A stretch of DNA of 64,000 nt from Deinococcus piscis (GTDB taxonomy: Bacteria > Deinococcota > Deinococci > Deinococcales > Deinococcaceae), in NCBI RefSeq assembly GCF_014653275.1, contig NZ_BNAL01000002.1:123569-187568 (forward strand), read 5' to 3'. Made by a program: the position numbers and the translations under genes. The stretch's first letter is position 1. Each line of letters begins with the position of its first letter. The notes below the pieces were generated by a model. The model saw only the letters and a program-made list of their open reading frames with translations, searched no databases and was not told the DNA's origin. Shown piece by piece: positions 53,206 through 63,108 of the stretch.

Positions 53206-55461
53206 ATGGTAGGAAGGGTGAATAGACCTTCTTCTCCTTTTGCCTCTTTCTGGATGGGCGGATTCGAGTGCAGCACCCACCGGCTGCGCTCCGGGCGGCG
53301 GGTAGACGTGATTGACGCCTCCGCCCATGACCGCCTGGCGGCGACCGACTACGCCGCCGTGCAGAGTCTGGGCCTGAGTACTGTGCGCGACGGCCTGCGC
53401 TGGCCGCTGATTGAGCGGCGGCCCGGCGAATACGACTTCAGTTCAGCAGAGGCGCAAGTGCGGGCGGCCCAGGCGAGCGGCGTACAGGTGATCTGGGACC
53501 TGATGCACTACGGCTACCCGGACTTTCTGGACCCGTACTCGCCAGACTTTGCCCCGGCCTTCGCGGCCTATGCGCGGGCAGCGGGCCAGTTCCTGGCGCA
53601 GCATACGGTGGGGCCGCTATGGGTCTGCCCGGTCAATGAGATTTCCTTTTTCGCCTGGGCCGGTGGGCAGGTGGGCGACTTCGCCCCGTTCGCGCACGGG
53701 CGTGGGCACGAGCTCAAGCGCTGCCTGGCTGGCGCGGCCATTGCCGCCACGCGGGCGCTGCGTGAGGCGCTGCCTGAAGTGCGCTTCCTGCTGGCCGAAC
53801 CGCTGATTGCCGTACACCGCCACCCTGAGCGCCCGCAGGAGTGGGCCGACGCCGATGGCTTCCACGCTTCGCAGTTCGAGGCGCTGGACATGCTGCTGGG
53901 CCGCTTGTACCCAGAACTGGGCGGCTCGCCAGACCTGGTGGACGTGCTGGGGCTGAACTACTATCCCGTCAACCAGTGGATGCACCACCCGCAGCATGAG
54001 CGGCGGCGGGTGCTGGAGCCAGCGGACCCGGAATACCGGCCACTGCGTGAGCTGCTGGCCCAGGTGTATGGGCACTACAGCCTGCCGCTGATGCTGGCCG
54101 AAACCGGCACCGAGAGTGCGGCGCGGCCTGCCTGGCTGCGCTGGGTTGCGCATGAGGCCCTGGGGGCCAGAGCGCAGGGCGTGCCGCTGCTGGGGGTGTG
54201 CCTCTATCCGGTCCTGAACCACCCCGGCTGGGTAGATGACCGCCACTGCCACAACGGCCTGCTGGACTACAGCGGCCCCGCCGCGCAGGGGTCACGCTCG
54301 CCCGAAGCTGCGCTGGCCGCTGCGCTTCAGGAGGTGCAAGCCTGGGAACGCGGTTCGCTGCCCGCGCAGTCTCCACCGCCGCCCAGCGAACCCTTGCCAC
54401 TCGGTGCTGTGCTGGACCGAGTGGCCCAGGCCGCCCCCACCCTGCTGGCCGAAGCGCCGCTGCGCCACGCTGACGGAGCATTTCCTGCTGAGTCGTTCGC
54501 AGCGCTGCACCAATGCGGCCTGCTGCGGGCCAGCTTGCCGGGCGGCCTGGGCTACGGCCTGCGCGGGCCGGACTTGCTGCCGCTGCTGCGCGCCGTGGGC
54601 CGATTGAGCTTGCCGGTGGCGCGGCTATACGAAGGTCACCTCAACGCCCTGGGGCTGATAGAACGCTACGGCACCACCGAGCAACTGGTCGCCGCTTCGG
54701 CCAGTTGCGAAGTACTCGGCGTGTGGAACACCGAAGAGGGTCCGGGGCTGCGGGCGCAGCGCACCCCGGCGGGCTGGCTGCTGGAAGGCAACAAGACCTT
54801 TACTTCTGGCGCAGAGTTTGTCCGGCCTCTGCTGCCCGCCGAGGTGGAGGGCGAAGGCCGCGTGATGTTGCTGGCCCCAGCGCCGCTGCCTGCAGAACGC
54901 TTTGACCACAGCTTCTGGCAGCCGCTGGGGATGCGGGCCAGCGTGAGTGCGCGGGCCGAGCTAAGCGGCCTGACCCTGCCGCTGACCAGCCAAATCGGTG
55001 CAGCAGGCGACTACTACCGGCAGCCAGAGTTCAGCGGCGGGGCGCTGCGGTTCCTGGCCGCTCAGCTGGGCGGTGCCGAAGCGGTGCTGGCCTCGGCCCA
55101 CGCAGTGCTGGGCCACCTGGGCCGCGCCGAGGATGACGTGCAGCGCCTGCGCTTTGCCGAAGCTGCCGCCGGGGTTGAAGCCGCCTGGCAAACGGTGCTG
55201 GAGGGTGGAAGGCGGCTGGCCTGGCGCGGGGAAGAAGCACTGGAGTACGTGGCCCTGTGCCGGGTGGTGACGGAAGACGCCTGTTTGCAGGCGTGCGAGG
55301 CCGCTGAGCGGGCAGTAGGAGCACGCGGCCTGCTGGCCCCCCACGACCCGGAGCGGCTGATCCGTGACCTGCGCCACTACCTGCGCCAGCCGGCCCCCGA
55401 CGCGGCCCGCTTGCAGGTGGGCACAGCGACACTGGCAGAAGGGTTCGGCGGATGGAGCTGA
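53206..55461 (+). CDS. fusion of a clan GH-A (GH1-like) glycoside hydrolase and an acyl-CoA dehydrogenase-like domain
   Basis: A 751-residue two-domain protein. Residues about 10-380 are a TIM-barrel glycosidase: WDLMHYGYPDFL, the putative acid/base Glu145 in CPVNEISFF, LNYYPVNQW, and the putative nucleophile Glu299 in LAETGTES. A Pro-rich linker (about 385-395) leads to a flavin-binding acyl-CoA dehydrogenase-like domain: LRASLPGGLGYGLRG, the substrate loop VWNTEEGP, EGNKTFTSGA and the C-terminal ERAVGARGLL...RLIRDLRHYLRQPAPD. No Glu in the usual catalytic place was identified. I know of no characterised enzyme with this fusion. It overlaps the PIG-L gene by 10 nt, which suggests a shared pathway on an acylated glycoside. 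The start is uncertain because no good ribosome binding site is visible. Confidence 0.75.
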   Translation: MVGRVNRPSSPFASFWMGGFECSTHRLRSGRRVDVIDASAHDRLAATDYAAVQSLGLSTVRDGLRWPLIERRPGEYDFSSAEAQVRAAQASGVQVIWDLMHYGYPDFLDPYSPDFAPAFAAYARAAGQFLAQHTVGPLWVCPVNEISFFAWAGGQVGDFAPFAHGRGHELKRCLAGAAIAATRALREALPEVRFLLAEPLIAVHRHPERPQEWADADGFHASQFEALDMLLGRLYPELGGSPDLVDVLGLNYYPVNQWMHHPQHERRRVLEPADPEYRPLRELLAQVYGHYSLPLMLAETGTESAARPAWLRWVAHEALGARAQGVPLLGVCLYPVLNHPGWVDDRHCHNGLLDYSGPAAQGSRSPEAALAAALQEVQAWERGSLPAQSPPPPSEPLPLGAVLDRVAQAAPTLLAEAPLRHADGAFPAESFAALHQCGLLRASLPGGLGYGLRGPDLLPLLRAVGRLSLPVARLYEGHLNALGLIERYGTTEQLVAASASCEVLGVWNTEEGPGLRAQRTPAGWLLEGNKTFTSGAEFVRPLLPAEVEGEGRVMLLAPAPLPAERFDHSFWQPLGMRASVSARAELSGLTLPLTSQIGAAGDYYRQPEFSGGALRFLAAQLGGAEAVLASAHAVLGHLGRAEDDVQRLRFAEAAAGVEAAWQTVLEGGRRLAWRGEEALEYVALCRVVTEDACLQACEAAERAVGARGLLAPHDPERLIRDLRHYLRQPAPDAARLQVGTATLAEGFGGWS

Positions 55462-56180
55462 GCAGCTGGCACGCAGCTTCCAGCGAGCTGGACGTGGCCC
55501 GCCTGCCCGGCCCCGTCTGGGTGGTGGCTCCCCATCCGGACGACGAAGCGCTGGGCTGCGGTGCCCTTATCGCCGCTCTAAGCGACCTGGGCACCGAGGT
55601 CTGGGCGCTGCTGCTCACCGACGGCGGGTTCTCGCATCCCGGTTCACGCGCATATCCCCGTGAGCGGCTGGCAGTGGCCCGGCTGGCCGAGTGGCGCGCA
55701 GGGCTGGCAGCGTTGGGCGTACCGGCGGAGCGGACACACGCTCTGGGCTTCCCGGACGGAGCGCTGGCCGCTGTCCCCCCTGCCGAGATCACTCAAGCCG
55801 TGCGCCGGGCCTTTGCGGCAGCTCCGCCTGCACTGGTGCTGCTGCCCTGGCGGCGCGACCCTCATCCTGACCACCGCGCGGCCTGGAATCCTGTCCTGGC
55901 TACCACTGCTGCGCCCGTCCTGGGCTACTCGGTGTGGCTGACCGAGCGCGGCGCAGAAGCAGACTGGCCAGCCCCTACCGAAGCTGCGGCCCTACATTTT
56001 CCTACCAGGCCATACACCACCCGCAAAGCTGCCGCCATCGCGGCCCACGCCACGCAGCTGGGCGCGGTAACCGATGACCCTAGCGGGTTTACTCTGGCCC
56101 CGGAGATGGTCGGGCGCGCCGTGGCGGGGCCAGAACTTTATTTTCAGCCTGCTGGCACTCGTACCCTGAAGCTGTCCTGA
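55452..56180 (+). CDS. PIG-L / LmbE family N-acetyl-sugar deacetylase
   Basis: A 242-residue zinc-dependent deacetylase. The metal-binding motif [11 protein letters not shown] is near residue 26, and the distal motif [10 protein letters not shown] supplies the second His. The PIG-L family removes N-acetyl groups from GlcNAc conjugates (GPI, mycothiol, bacillithiol and antibiotic precursors). It overlaps the preceding GH/ACAD fusion gene and was probably acquired with it as a unit. The last 37 bp overlap the 3' end of the convergent argF gene. Confidence 0.9.
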   Translation: MELSSWHAASSELDVARLPGPVWVVAPHPDDEALGCGALIAALSDLGTEVWALLLTDGGFSHPGSRAYPRERLAVARLAEWRAGLAALGVPAERTHALGFPDGALAAVPPAEITQAVRRAFAAAPPALVLLPWRRDPHPDHRAAWNPVLATTAAPVLGYSVWLTERGAEADWPAPTEAAALHFPTRPYTTRKAAAIAAHATQLGAVTDDPSGFTLAPEMVGRAVAGPELYFQPAGTRTLKLS

Positions 56181-57226
56181 GGGGCGTCCAGCCTCACCTG
56201 TGGCTCCGGGCAGAGGGTCGCCACCAGCAGCGCCTTGATGGTGTGCAGCCGGTTTTCTGACTGGTCGAACACAATACTGGCGGGCGACTCGAACACCTCG
56301 TCGGTCACTTCCAGGCCGCTTGACAGGTGTGGGTGCTGGCGCATCAGCTCGGCCCCCAAGCGGGTTTCGGCGTTGTGAAAAGCAGGGAGGCAGTGCATGA
56401 ATTTCACATCTGGGTTCTGCGCGGCAGCCATCACCGCTGCGTTCACCTGATAGGGCAGCAACTCGCCAATCCGCTCGCCCCAGGTGTCCACCGGCTCCCC
56501 CATGCTGACCCACACGTCAGTATGGATAAAGTCGGCGCCCTGCACCGCTTCTTGCACGTTCTCCGTCAGGGTCAGGCGAGCACCACTCTGGGCTGCGAAC
56601 TCGCGGCAGCGGGCCACGTGGTCTTCTTCGGGCCAGAGGTGCTGCGGCGCGGCAATCCGCACATCCATCCCCAGTTTGGCCCCCAGGAGCAGCAGCGAGT
56701 TGCCCATGTTGTTGCGGGCGTCGCCCAGGTAGGCGTAGGCGATATCGCTCGCCGGGCCGGGCTTGTGTTCCAGCATGGTCAGCAGGTCCGCGAGCATCTG
56801 GGTGGGATGAAAGTCGTCGGTCAGCGCGTTGTAGACCGGCACGCCAGCGTGGTCGGCCAGCTCCTGCACCGTGCGCTGGAGCCTGCCCCGGTACATAACC
56901 GCGTCATACATCCGCCCCAAGACTCGGGCCGTATCTTTATTTGACTCCTTGCTGTAAATATGCGAACCCCGGCTGTCCAGATACACGGCGTAGCCGCCCT
57001 GGTCCAACATGCCCAGCTCAAAAGCGCTGCGGGTGCGGGTCGAGCCTTTCTCAAAAATCATCGCCAGGCTCCGGCCCAACAGATTGGGATATTCCTGTCG
57101 GTCACGGCGCGCACCCTTGAGTTCAGCAGCCAGGCCCACCAGAGCCAGAATGTCCTGAGCACTCCACTCCAGCAAGCTGAGCAGGTGGCGTCCATAAAGA
57201 GAAGAGGCCGTTGCCGTATCCGTCAT
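56144..57226 (-). CDS. argF: ornithine carbamoyltransferase (ArgF)
   Basis: ArgF makes citrulline from ornithine and carbamoyl phosphate in arginine synthesis. The 360-residue protein has the carbamoyl-phosphate loop [23 protein letters not shown], the ornithine-side [34 protein letters not shown] and the active-site MHCLPAF. It carries about 25 extra C-terminal residues that overlap the convergent PIG-L gene. The start lies 6 nt after a perfect TATAAT, so the mRNA is leaderless. The next gene upstream is the divergent his operon. Confidence 0.95.
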   Translation of the reverse strand: MTDTATASSLYGRHLLSLLEWSAQDILALVGLAAELKGARRDRQEYPNLLGRSLAMIFEKGSTRTRSAFELGMLDQGGYAVYLDSRGSHIYSKESNKDTARVLGRMYDAVMYRGRLQRTVQELADHAGVPVYNALTDDFHPTQMLADLLTMLEHKPGPASDIAYAYLGDARNNMGNSLLLLGAKLGMDVRIAAPQHLWPEEDHVARCREFAAQSGARLTLTENVQEAVQGADFIHTDVWVSMGEPVDTWGERIGELLPYQVNAAVMAAAQNPDVKFMHCLPAFHNAETRLGAELMRQHPHLSSGLEVTDEVFESPASIVFDQSENRLHTIKALLVATLCPEPQVRLDAPQDSFRVRVPAG

Positions 57227-57232
57227 TGCAAG

Positions 57233-57260
57233 ATTATACAGACATACGCCACAAAGGCAA
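57233..57260 (-). promoter_or_regulatory. argF promoter (leaderless)
   Basis: On the minus strand TTGCCT (57260-57255) and TATAAT (57238-57233) are separated by 16 bp. The ATG follows after 6 nt (57232-57227). It is the strongest -10 box seen in the window. Confidence 0.85.
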
Positions 57261-57297
57261 CCACCGCATAGGGCAGTCTCTAGCAGCAAAGCGATGA

Positions 57298-57327
57298 TTG
57301 ACAAGCCGGGGCCAGGGAGCATAAGCT
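57298..57327 (+). promoter_or_regulatory. his operon promoter
   Basis: A perfect TTGACA -35 box (57298-57303), an 18-bp spacer and TAAGCT (57322-57327) as the -10 box. The start codon of the hisL leader ORF follows after 10 nt, so the transcript would begin within about 5 nt of it. Confidence 0.75.
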
Positions 57328-57337
57328 ACCGCCACAG

Positions 57338-57370
57338 ATGTATATCTCCTCGCACCATCACACCAGTTAG
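57338..57370 (+). CDS. hisL: his operon leader peptide HisL (10 aa, His-His-His)
   Basis: The 11-codon frame encodes [10 protein letters not shown]. The three His codons (CAC CAT CAC, 57353-57361) lie near the end of the peptide and sit in the 190-bp leader between a consensus promoter and hisG, so it is a strong candidate sensor of charged tRNA-His. No ribosome binding site is visible, in keeping with near-leaderless translation. Gene callers will miss it. Confidence 0.8.
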   Translation: MYISSHHHTS

Positions 57371-57477
57371 CCACGCCCCGAAAGTGGGAAGGTGGCAACT
57401 TGATGGTGCCTTCCTCCTTTACCAGAGCGCAGAACTCCCCCGGAAGCCACCACCACGGCTCTCCCGGGGGAGTTCTG
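57352..57477 (+). promoter_or_regulatory. his leader RNA with alternative pairings
   Basis: GCACCATCA (57352-57360, over the His codons) is perfectly complementary to TGATGGTGC (57401-57409). The latter also overlaps the competing pair GGAAGG (57387-57392) / CCTTCC (57409-57414). Downstream, CAGAACTCCCCCGG (57430-57443) and CCGGGGGAGTTCTG (57464-57477) form a perfect 14-bp stem with an inner AGCC/GGCT. It lacks a U-tract and ends 2 nt before the hisG ribosome binding site GGAG, so control may be of translation or of a non-classical terminator. Confidence 0.65.
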
Positions 57478-57492
57478 CTGGAGAGATCACCC

Positions 57493-58404
57493 ATGACTCA
57501 GCCTGCGCCTGCCCCTTCTACCCGCCCACCTCGCCTCAAAGTTGCCATGCAAAAGTCGGGCCGCCTCAGCGACGACACCCTCAAGCTGCTGCGCGCCTGC
57601 GGCCTGCGGTTCAACCTGCACGAAGCCCGGCTGATGGCGCACGCTGAAGACTGGCCGCTGGACCTGCTGCGGGTACGCGACGACGATATTCCTGGCCTGG
57701 TGATGGACGGGGCCGCCGACCTGGGCGTGGTGGGCGAAAACGTGCTGGAAGAAGCCCGGCTGGAACGCGAGGTGGCCGGCTCCCCCGCCGACTACCGGCT
57801 GCTGCGCTCACTGGACTTCGGGCACTGCCGCCTGAGCATCGCTGGGCGGGCCGAGGAGGACAGCGCGGCCCCGCTGGAAGGCAGGCGCATTGCCACCAGC
57901 TACCCCTATTTGCTGCGCGACTGGCTGCGGCGCGAAGGCATTCAGGCGACGCCCGTGATGCTGACCGGCTCGGTGGAAGTGGCCCCCCGCGCCGGGCTGG
58001 CCGACGCTATCTGCGACCTGGTCAGCACCGGCGGTACCCTGGAAGCCAACGGCCTGCGCGAGCGCGAAGTGATTTTTCGCTCACAGGCCCAGCTGATTGC
58101 CCGCCCAGGCGCACTGCCTGAAGCGCAGCAGGTCACGCTAGAGAGGCTGCTGCGCCGGCTGGACGGGGTGCAGCAGGCCCGCGAGAGCAAATACATCATG
58201 CTGCACGCCCCAGTGGGCCGTCTGGAAGAAGTCACGGCGCTGCTGCCCGCCGAGCACCCCACCGTGCTGCGCCTGGGCCACACCGACGCCGAAGTGGCGG
58301 TTCACGCTGTCAGCACCGAGAACCTGTTCTGGGAGACGATGGAACGCCTGCGTGAACTGGGCTGCTCCAACATCCTGGTGCTGCCTATCGAGAAGATGCT
58401 GTGA
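57493..58404 (+). CDS. hisG: ATP phosphoribosyltransferase, long form (HisG)
   Basis: HisG commits PRPP and ATP to histidine synthesis and is normally feedback-inhibited by histidine. The 303-residue long form has [15 protein letters not shown] at the start, [26 protein letters not shown], the PRPP loop [30 protein letters not shown], and a C-terminal regulatory domain ending [11 protein letters not shown]...LVLPIEKML. It closely resembles the enterobacterial protein. Long-form HisG does not need HisZ. The ATG follows a GGAG ribosome binding site just after the leader hairpin. Confidence 0.96.
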   Translation: MTQPAPAPSTRPPRLKVAMQKSGRLSDDTLKLLRACGLRFNLHEARLMAHAEDWPLDLLRVRDDDIPGLVMDGAADLGVVGENVLEEARLEREVAGSPADYRLLRSLDFGHCRLSIAGRAEEDSAAPLEGRRIATSYPYLLRDWLRREGIQATPVMLTGSVEVAPRAGLADAICDLVSTGGTLEANGLREREVIFRSQAQLIARPGALPEAQQVTLERLLRRLDGVQQARESKYIMLHAPVGRLEEVTALLPAEHPTVLRLGHTDAEVAVHAVSTENLFWETMERLRELGCSNILVLPIEKML

Positions 58405-58447
58405 TGCAGCCACCCCAAAGACCAAGCCTCCAAAGAAAGGCAGCGAT

Positions 58448-59770
58448 ATGACCGACACCCTTCCGCCGATCACCGTCTGGGCCGATCTGGATGAGACGGC
58501 CCGCCGCGAGGTGCTGCGCCGCCCCTCCCAGAGCGCGGGCGCAGACATCACCGCTCAGGTGCAGGGCCTCTTGCAGCAAGTGCGGGAAGAAGGCGACGCT
58601 GCTCTGCTGCGGCTCACCGCCCGCTTTGACCGGGTAGAACTGGACTCGCCGCTGCTGAGCCGAGAACAAGTCCAGGCCCAGGCCACGCAGGTGAGCGACA
58701 CCGTTCGCCGCGCCATAGACCACGCCTACGACACCATCCGCGCTTTTCACGCCGCGCAGCAGCCCCAGCCGGTCAGCGTGGACACCGCGCCGGGGGTGCA
58801 CTGCGAACTGCGCTGGGCCCCTGTCCGCACGGTGGGACTATACGTGCCGGGCGGCAGCGCCGTGCTGCCTTCCACCGTGCTAATGCTGGGGGTTCCTGCC
58901 GCGCTGGCGGGCTGCGAGCGGGTGATTCTATGTAGCCCGCCGGACGAGCACGGGCTACTTTCGCCCGCCGTGTGCTACGCCGCGCTTAAAGTGGGCGTGA
59001 CCGATTTTGTGCGGGTGGGCGGGGCGCAGGCTGTCGCTGCACTGGCCTACGGAACGCAGAGCGTACCCCGTGCCGACAAGATTTTCGGTCCTGGCAATGC
59101 CTACGTGACCGCCGCCAAGACCCTGGTAAGCGCTGAAGCGGGCGGCCCCGCCATAGATATGCCCGCTGGCCCATCTGAGCTGCTGGTGGTGGCCGACGCC
59201 AGCGCCCAGGCCGCCTGGGCCGCCGCCGACCTGCTGTCCCAGGCCGAGCACGGCCCCGACTCACAGGTGGTGCTGGTCAGCCCCGAGCGCAGAGTGCTGG
59301 AAGCGGTGCGCGGCGAACTCGCCCAGCAGCTGCAAGGGCTACCCCGGCGGGACATCGCCGGGCGCGCCTTGGCGGAGAGCCGACTGATTCTGACCGGCAC
59401 CCTGGACGAAGCCGCAGCGGTGGCCGACGCCTATGCACCTGAGCACCTCAGCTTGCAGGTGGCGAGGCCCGAAGCGCTCATTGGGCAAATTCGCGCGGGA
59501 TCGGTGTTCGCCGGGCACCTGACCCCCGAAGCGGGCGGCGACTACGCCACCGGCACCAACCACGTGCTGCCCACCTATGGCGCGGCGCGGGCCTATTCCA
59601 GCCTGGGCCTGACCGACTTTTACCGCCGCTACACCGTGCAGACCGTGACCGCCGCTGGCCTGGAGGCGCTGGCCCCCACCGTAACAGCCCTGGCCCGCGA
59701 AGAAGGCCTCGAAGCCCACGCCCGCGCCGCCGAAGTGCGCCTGAGTCCGTCCACACAAGGAGAGTCCTGA
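58448..59770 (+). CDS. hisD: histidinol dehydrogenase (HisD)
   Basis: HisD oxidises histidinol to histidine in the last two steps, with zinc. The 440-residue protein has [73 protein letters not shown] (Gln/His zinc ligands), YAPEHLSLQ and [15 protein letters not shown]. The C-terminal extension resembles the enteric protein. The stop overlaps the hisB start (TGATG). Confidence 0.96.
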   Translation: MTDTLPPITVWADLDETARREVLRRPSQSAGADITAQVQGLLQQVREEGDAALLRLTARFDRVELDSPLLSREQVQAQATQVSDTVRRAIDHAYDTIRAFHAAQQPQPVSVDTAPGVHCELRWAPVRTVGLYVPGGSAVLPSTVLMLGVPAALAGCERVILCSPPDEHGLLSPAVCYAALKVGVTDFVRVGGAQAVAALAYGTQSVPRADKIFGPGNAYVTAAKTLVSAEAGGPAIDMPAGPSELLVVADASAQAAWAAADLLSQAEHGPDSQVVLVSPERRVLEAVRGELAQQLQGLPRRDIAGRALAESRLILTGTLDEAAAVADAYAPEHLSLQVARPEALIGQIRAGSVFAGHLTPEAGGDYATGTNHVLPTYGAARAYSSLGLTDFYRRYTVQTVTAAGLEALAPTVTALAREEGLEAHARAAEVRLSPSTQGES

Positions 59771-60900
59771 TGAATCAGCCCACCCTATTTATTGACCGCG
59801 ACGGCACGCTGGTGCTGGAACCGCCCACCGACAAGCAGCTGGACGCCCTGGACAAGCTGGAGCTGGAGCCACTGGTGATTCCAGCGCTGCGCGACTTGCA
59901 AGCGGCTGGCTTCCGGCTGGTCATGGTCTCGAACCAAGACGGCCTGGGCACCCCCAGCTTTCAACTTGAAAGTTTCGAGGCACCACACAGGATGATGCTG
60001 GATATTTTTGCGTCCCAGGGCGTGAATTTTGACGCGGTGTACATCTGCCCGCACTTTCCCGAAGACGGCTGCGACTGCCGCAAGCCCAAGGTGGGCCTGG
60101 TACTGGACGAACTGCGCGAGCGGCGCTTTGACCCCAGGCGCTCTTTTGTGATCGGGGACCGCGCCACGGACCTGGAACTGGCCGCGAATATGGGGATTGA
60201 AGGCATCCTTTACCGCCGGGGTGGTGAAGGCGGGGGCCTGGACTGGCCCGCCATCGCTGCGGGGCTGCTGGGACGGGAGCGCACCGCCGAAGTGCGGCGC
60301 ACCACCCGCGAAACCGATATCACCGTCCGGGTCAATCTGGACGCGGGCGGGCCGGTCCGCATCAGTACCGGCGTGGGCTTTTTTGACCACATGCTGGACC
60401 AGATCGCCACCCACGGCGGCTTCGCGCTGGAGGTGGAGGTGGCCGGCGACCTGCACATTGACGAGCACCACACCGTCGAGGACACCGCGCTGGCGCTGGG
60501 GCAGGCGCTGCGGGAGGCGCTGGGCGACAAGCGCGGCATCGGGCGGTTCGGGCATGACCGCAGTGATGGCCCGGACATCACTCCTGAGCAAACCAGTCAC
60601 TTCGTGCTGCCGATGGACGAGGTGCGGGCCGAATGCGCCCTGGACCTGTCGGGGCGGCCCTATCTGGTGTTCAGCGCTGACTTTACCCGCGAAAAAGTGG
60701 GCGAACTGGACACCAGCCTGGTCGAGCATTTCTTCCAGAGCCTGACCCAGACACTGGGCGCGACCCTGCACCTGAGCGTGACGGACGGCGGCAATGCACA
60801 CCACCAGGTGGAAAGCCTGTTCAAGGTGTTCGGGCGGGCGCTACGGCAGTGCCTTCGCCGCGAGGGCCACGCGCTCCCCAGCAGCAAGGGGGTGCTGTGA
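59770..60900 (+). CDS. hisB: bifunctional histidinol-phosphatase / imidazoleglycerol-phosphate dehydratase (HisB, HisNB)
   Basis: A 376-residue fusion of two his enzymes. Residues 1-170 are a HAD-superfamily histidinol-phosphate phosphatase: [23 protein letters not shown], the zinc cluster [15 protein letters not shown] and [12 protein letters not shown]. Residues about 185-376 are the dehydratase: [46 protein letters not shown], and [18 protein letters not shown]. The fusion is typical of enterobacteria and a few other groups. Inside the dehydratase domain is a 16-residue insertion ([16 protein letters not shown], 60553-60600) between RFG and FVLPMDE that I do not recognise from other members. 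Confidence 0.95.
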   Translation: MNQPTLFIDRDGTLVLEPPTDKQLDALDKLELEPLVIPALRDLQAAGFRLVMVSNQDGLGTPSFQLESFEAPHRMMLDIFASQGVNFDAVYICPHFPEDGCDCRKPKVGLVLDELRERRFDPRRSFVIGDRATDLELAANMGIEGILYRRGGEGGGLDWPAIAAGLLGRERTAEVRRTTRETDITVRVNLDAGGPVRISTGVGFFDHMLDQIATHGGFALEVEVAGDLHIDEHHTVEDTALALGQALREALGDKRGIGRFGHDRSDGPDITPEQTSHFVLPMDEVRAECALDLSGRPYLVFSADFTREKVGELDTSLVEHFFQSLTQTLGATLHLSVTDGGNAHHQVESLFKVFGRALRQCLRREGHALPSSKGVL

Positions 60901-61526
60901 TGGCAGCCCCGGCAACGCTTGCCATCGTGGATACCCGCTGCGCCAATCTCGCTTCGGTGGTGTTTGCCCTGGAGCGCCTGGGCGTGCAGCCACTGGTCAC
61001 TGCTGACGCGGGCGAGCTCCAGACCGCCGAGCGGGTGCTGCTCCCCGGCGTGGGCACGGCGGGGGCGGCCATGCGCGAGCTGGAGCGCCTGGGCCTACCG
61101 GACGTGCTGCGCTCACTGCGGCAGCCGGTGCTGGGCATCTGCCTGGGCATGCAGCTGCTGACCCGCGAGTCGGAAGAATCGGCGCAGGACGGGCAGAATC
61201 AGCGCTGCCTGGGCGTGATTGACGCCGTCACCCGGCGCATGGACGCAGGCGGGCTGACCCTGCCGCACATGGGCTGGAATCGGCTGGACGCGGCGCGGCC
61301 TTCTCCCCTGCTGGCGGGGCTGGATGGGGCCTATGTGTACTACGTTCACGGCTATGCGGTGCCGCCAGGCCCGGCGACCCTGGCCGGGACGACCTACGGC
61401 GGGTCTTTCAGCGCGGTGCTGGGGCAGGGCAACTTTTTTGGCGCACAGTTTCACCCGGAACGGTCCGGCCCGGCTGGAGCGCGGCTGCTGCGCAACTTTT
61501 TGGAGTTGGAGGCGAATCCATGCTGA
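60900..61526 (+). CDS. hisH: imidazole glycerol phosphate synthase glutaminase subunit (HisH)
   Basis: HisH supplies ammonia from glutamine to HisF. The 208-residue class I amidotransferase has LPGVGTAGAAM, the nucleophile Cys in LGICLGMQLL, LPHMGWNRL, VHGYAV and the catalytic His-x-Glu in GAQFHPERSGPAGARLL. The ATG overlaps the hisB stop (TGATG), and the 3' end overlaps hisA by 7 nt. Confidence 0.96.
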   Translation: MAAPATLAIVDTRCANLASVVFALERLGVQPLVTADAGELQTAERVLLPGVGTAGAAMRELERLGLPDVLRSLRQPVLGICLGMQLLTRESEESAQDGQNQRCLGVIDAVTRRMDAGGLTLPHMGWNRLDAARPSPLLAGLDGAYVYYVHGYAVPPGPATLAGTTYGGSFSAVLGQGNFFGAQFHPERSGPAGARLLRNFLELEANPC

Positions 61527-62287
61527 TTCCGGCACTTGACCTGCTGGGCGGCGAGGTCGTCCGGCTGTACCAGGGCGACTTTGCCCAGAAAACCGTATTT
61601 GCGCCCGACCCTTTGCCGCTGGCGCTGGATCATCAGGCTGCGGGGGCCGAGCTGCTGCACCTGGTGGACCTCGATGGGGCACGCAACCCGGCGCAGCGCC
61701 AGCTGAAACTCTTGGCCCGGCTGAGCCGTGAGCTGCGGCTCCCGCTTCAGGTGGGTGGCGGAATCCGCACCACGGACGACATTGCCCGCTTGCTGGACAG
61801 CGGCGTGGCCCGCGTCGTGGTCGGCAGCGCCGCGATTGCCGACCCTGCCCAGGCTGCCGCGTGGCTGCGCGAGTTCGGCCCTGAGCGCCTGACGCTGGCG
61901 CTGGACCTGCGCCTGGAAGCAGACGGACGCCGCACCCTGCTCACCCACGGCTGGCAGGCCGGTTCAGAGCGCAGCCTGGACAGCTTTCTAGACGAATTGG
62001 CCGCACTGGGCGCTCAGCCCCGGCACATCCTCTGCACCGACATTTCCCGTGACGGCACCCTCAGCGGTCCCAACACGGCGCTGTATACCGCCCTGGTGCG
62101 CGAGTATTCGGAGCTACGCTGGCAAGCGTCGGGCGGCGTGTCCAGCTTAGACGACATCGCTGCCCTGCGCCGCGCTGGGGTCGCGGGCGTGATTCTGGGC
62201 AAGGCGCTGCTGACCGGGCGGTTCACCTTACCCCAGGCTCAGGCCGTCTGGGACGCCGCCCCCGCACCACAGGAGGCCCAAGCATGA
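61520..62287 (+). CDS. hisA: phosphoribosylformimino-5-aminoimidazole carboxamide ribotide isomerase (HisA)
   Basis: HisA isomerises ProFAR to PRFAR. The 255-residue half-barrel duplicate has [18 protein letters not shown] at the start (catalytic Asp), [44 protein letters not shown] (second Asp) and [11 protein letters not shown]. It reads like the enteric type. It overlaps hisH by 7 nt and hisF by 4 nt (ATGA). Confidence 0.96.
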   Translation: MLIPALDLLGGEVVRLYQGDFAQKTVFAPDPLPLALDHQAAGAELLHLVDLDGARNPAQRQLKLLARLSRELRLPLQVGGGIRTTDDIARLLDSGVARVVVGSAAIADPAQAAAWLREFGPERLTLALDLRLEADGRRTLLTHGWQAGSERSLDSFLDELAALGAQPRHILCTDISRDGTLSGPNTALYTALVREYSELRWQASGGVSSLDDIAALRRAGVAGVILGKALLTGRFTLPQAQAVWDAAPAPQEAQA

Positions 62288-63108
62288 CCGCACCCATTTC
62301 CAACCTCACCCGCCGCATCATTCCCTGCCTGGATGTCAAAGATGGGCAGGTGGTCAAGGGCGTGCAGTTCCGGGACCATGAAGTGGTGGGCGACCCGGTG
62401 GCGCTGGCCCGCCGCTACGCCGAAGCCGGGGCCGACGAACTGGTCTTTTACGACATTACTGCGTCCAGTGACGGGCGCACGGTAAGCAAAGCCTGGGTGT
62501 CGGACATCGCCCGCGTGATTGATATTCCCTTTTGCGTGGCGGGCGGCATCCGCAGCGTGGCGCAGGCCCGCGAGGTGCTCAGCCGTGGAGCCGACAAAAT
62601 TTCGGTGAACTCGCCCGCTCTCGAACGGCCTGAGCTGATTGAGGAGCTGGTGGCCGAATTCGGGCAGCAGTGCGTGGTGGTCGGGATAGATTCTTTTCAG
62701 GACGAGGCGGGCGAATACCGCGTCTATCAGTTCACTGGCGACGAAACCCGTACCCAACGAACCGGCTGGACCACGCTTGCCTGGGTGCGCGAAGCCGTGC
62801 GGCGCGGTGCGGGCGAACTCGTCCTGAACTGCATGAACCGCGACGGCGTGCGCCAGGGCTACGACGTGGCCCAGCTGGCTGCCGTGCGCGCCATTTGCCC
62901 AGTGCCGCTGATTGCTTCGGGTGGCGCGGGCGCAGCGCAGCACTTCACAGACGTCTTTCGGCAGGCTGGGGTGGATGGGGCGCTGGCCGCCTCGGTCTTC
63001 CACAAAGGCCTGCTTGAGATGACCGACCTGAAAGCCGAACTGAGCCGACAAGGCATCAGCATTCGCCCGGTGTATACCGCCGACCCCACCCCGAAAGGAA
63101 CGTCATGA
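62284..63108 (+). CDS. hisF: imidazole glycerol phosphate synthase cyclase subunit (HisF)
   Basis: HisF makes IGP and AICAR from PRFAR and the ammonia delivered by HisH. The 274-residue TIM barrel has [19 protein letters not shown] (catalytic Asp), [57 protein letters not shown] (second Asp) and [13 protein letters not shown]. There are about eight extra N-terminal residues. It overlaps both neighbours by 4 nt. Confidence 0.96.
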   Translation: MTAPISNLTRRIIPCLDVKDGQVVKGVQFRDHEVVGDPVALARRYAEAGADELVFYDITASSDGRTVSKAWVSDIARVIDIPFCVAGGIRSVAQAREVLSRGADKISVNSPALERPELIEELVAEFGQQCVVVGIDSFQDEAGEYRVYQFTGDETRTQRTGWTTLAWVREAVRRGAGELVLNCMNRDGVRQGYDVAQLAAVRAICPVPLIASGGAGAAQHFTDVFRQAGVDGALAASVFHKGLLEMTDLKAELSRQGISIRPVYTADPTPKGTS

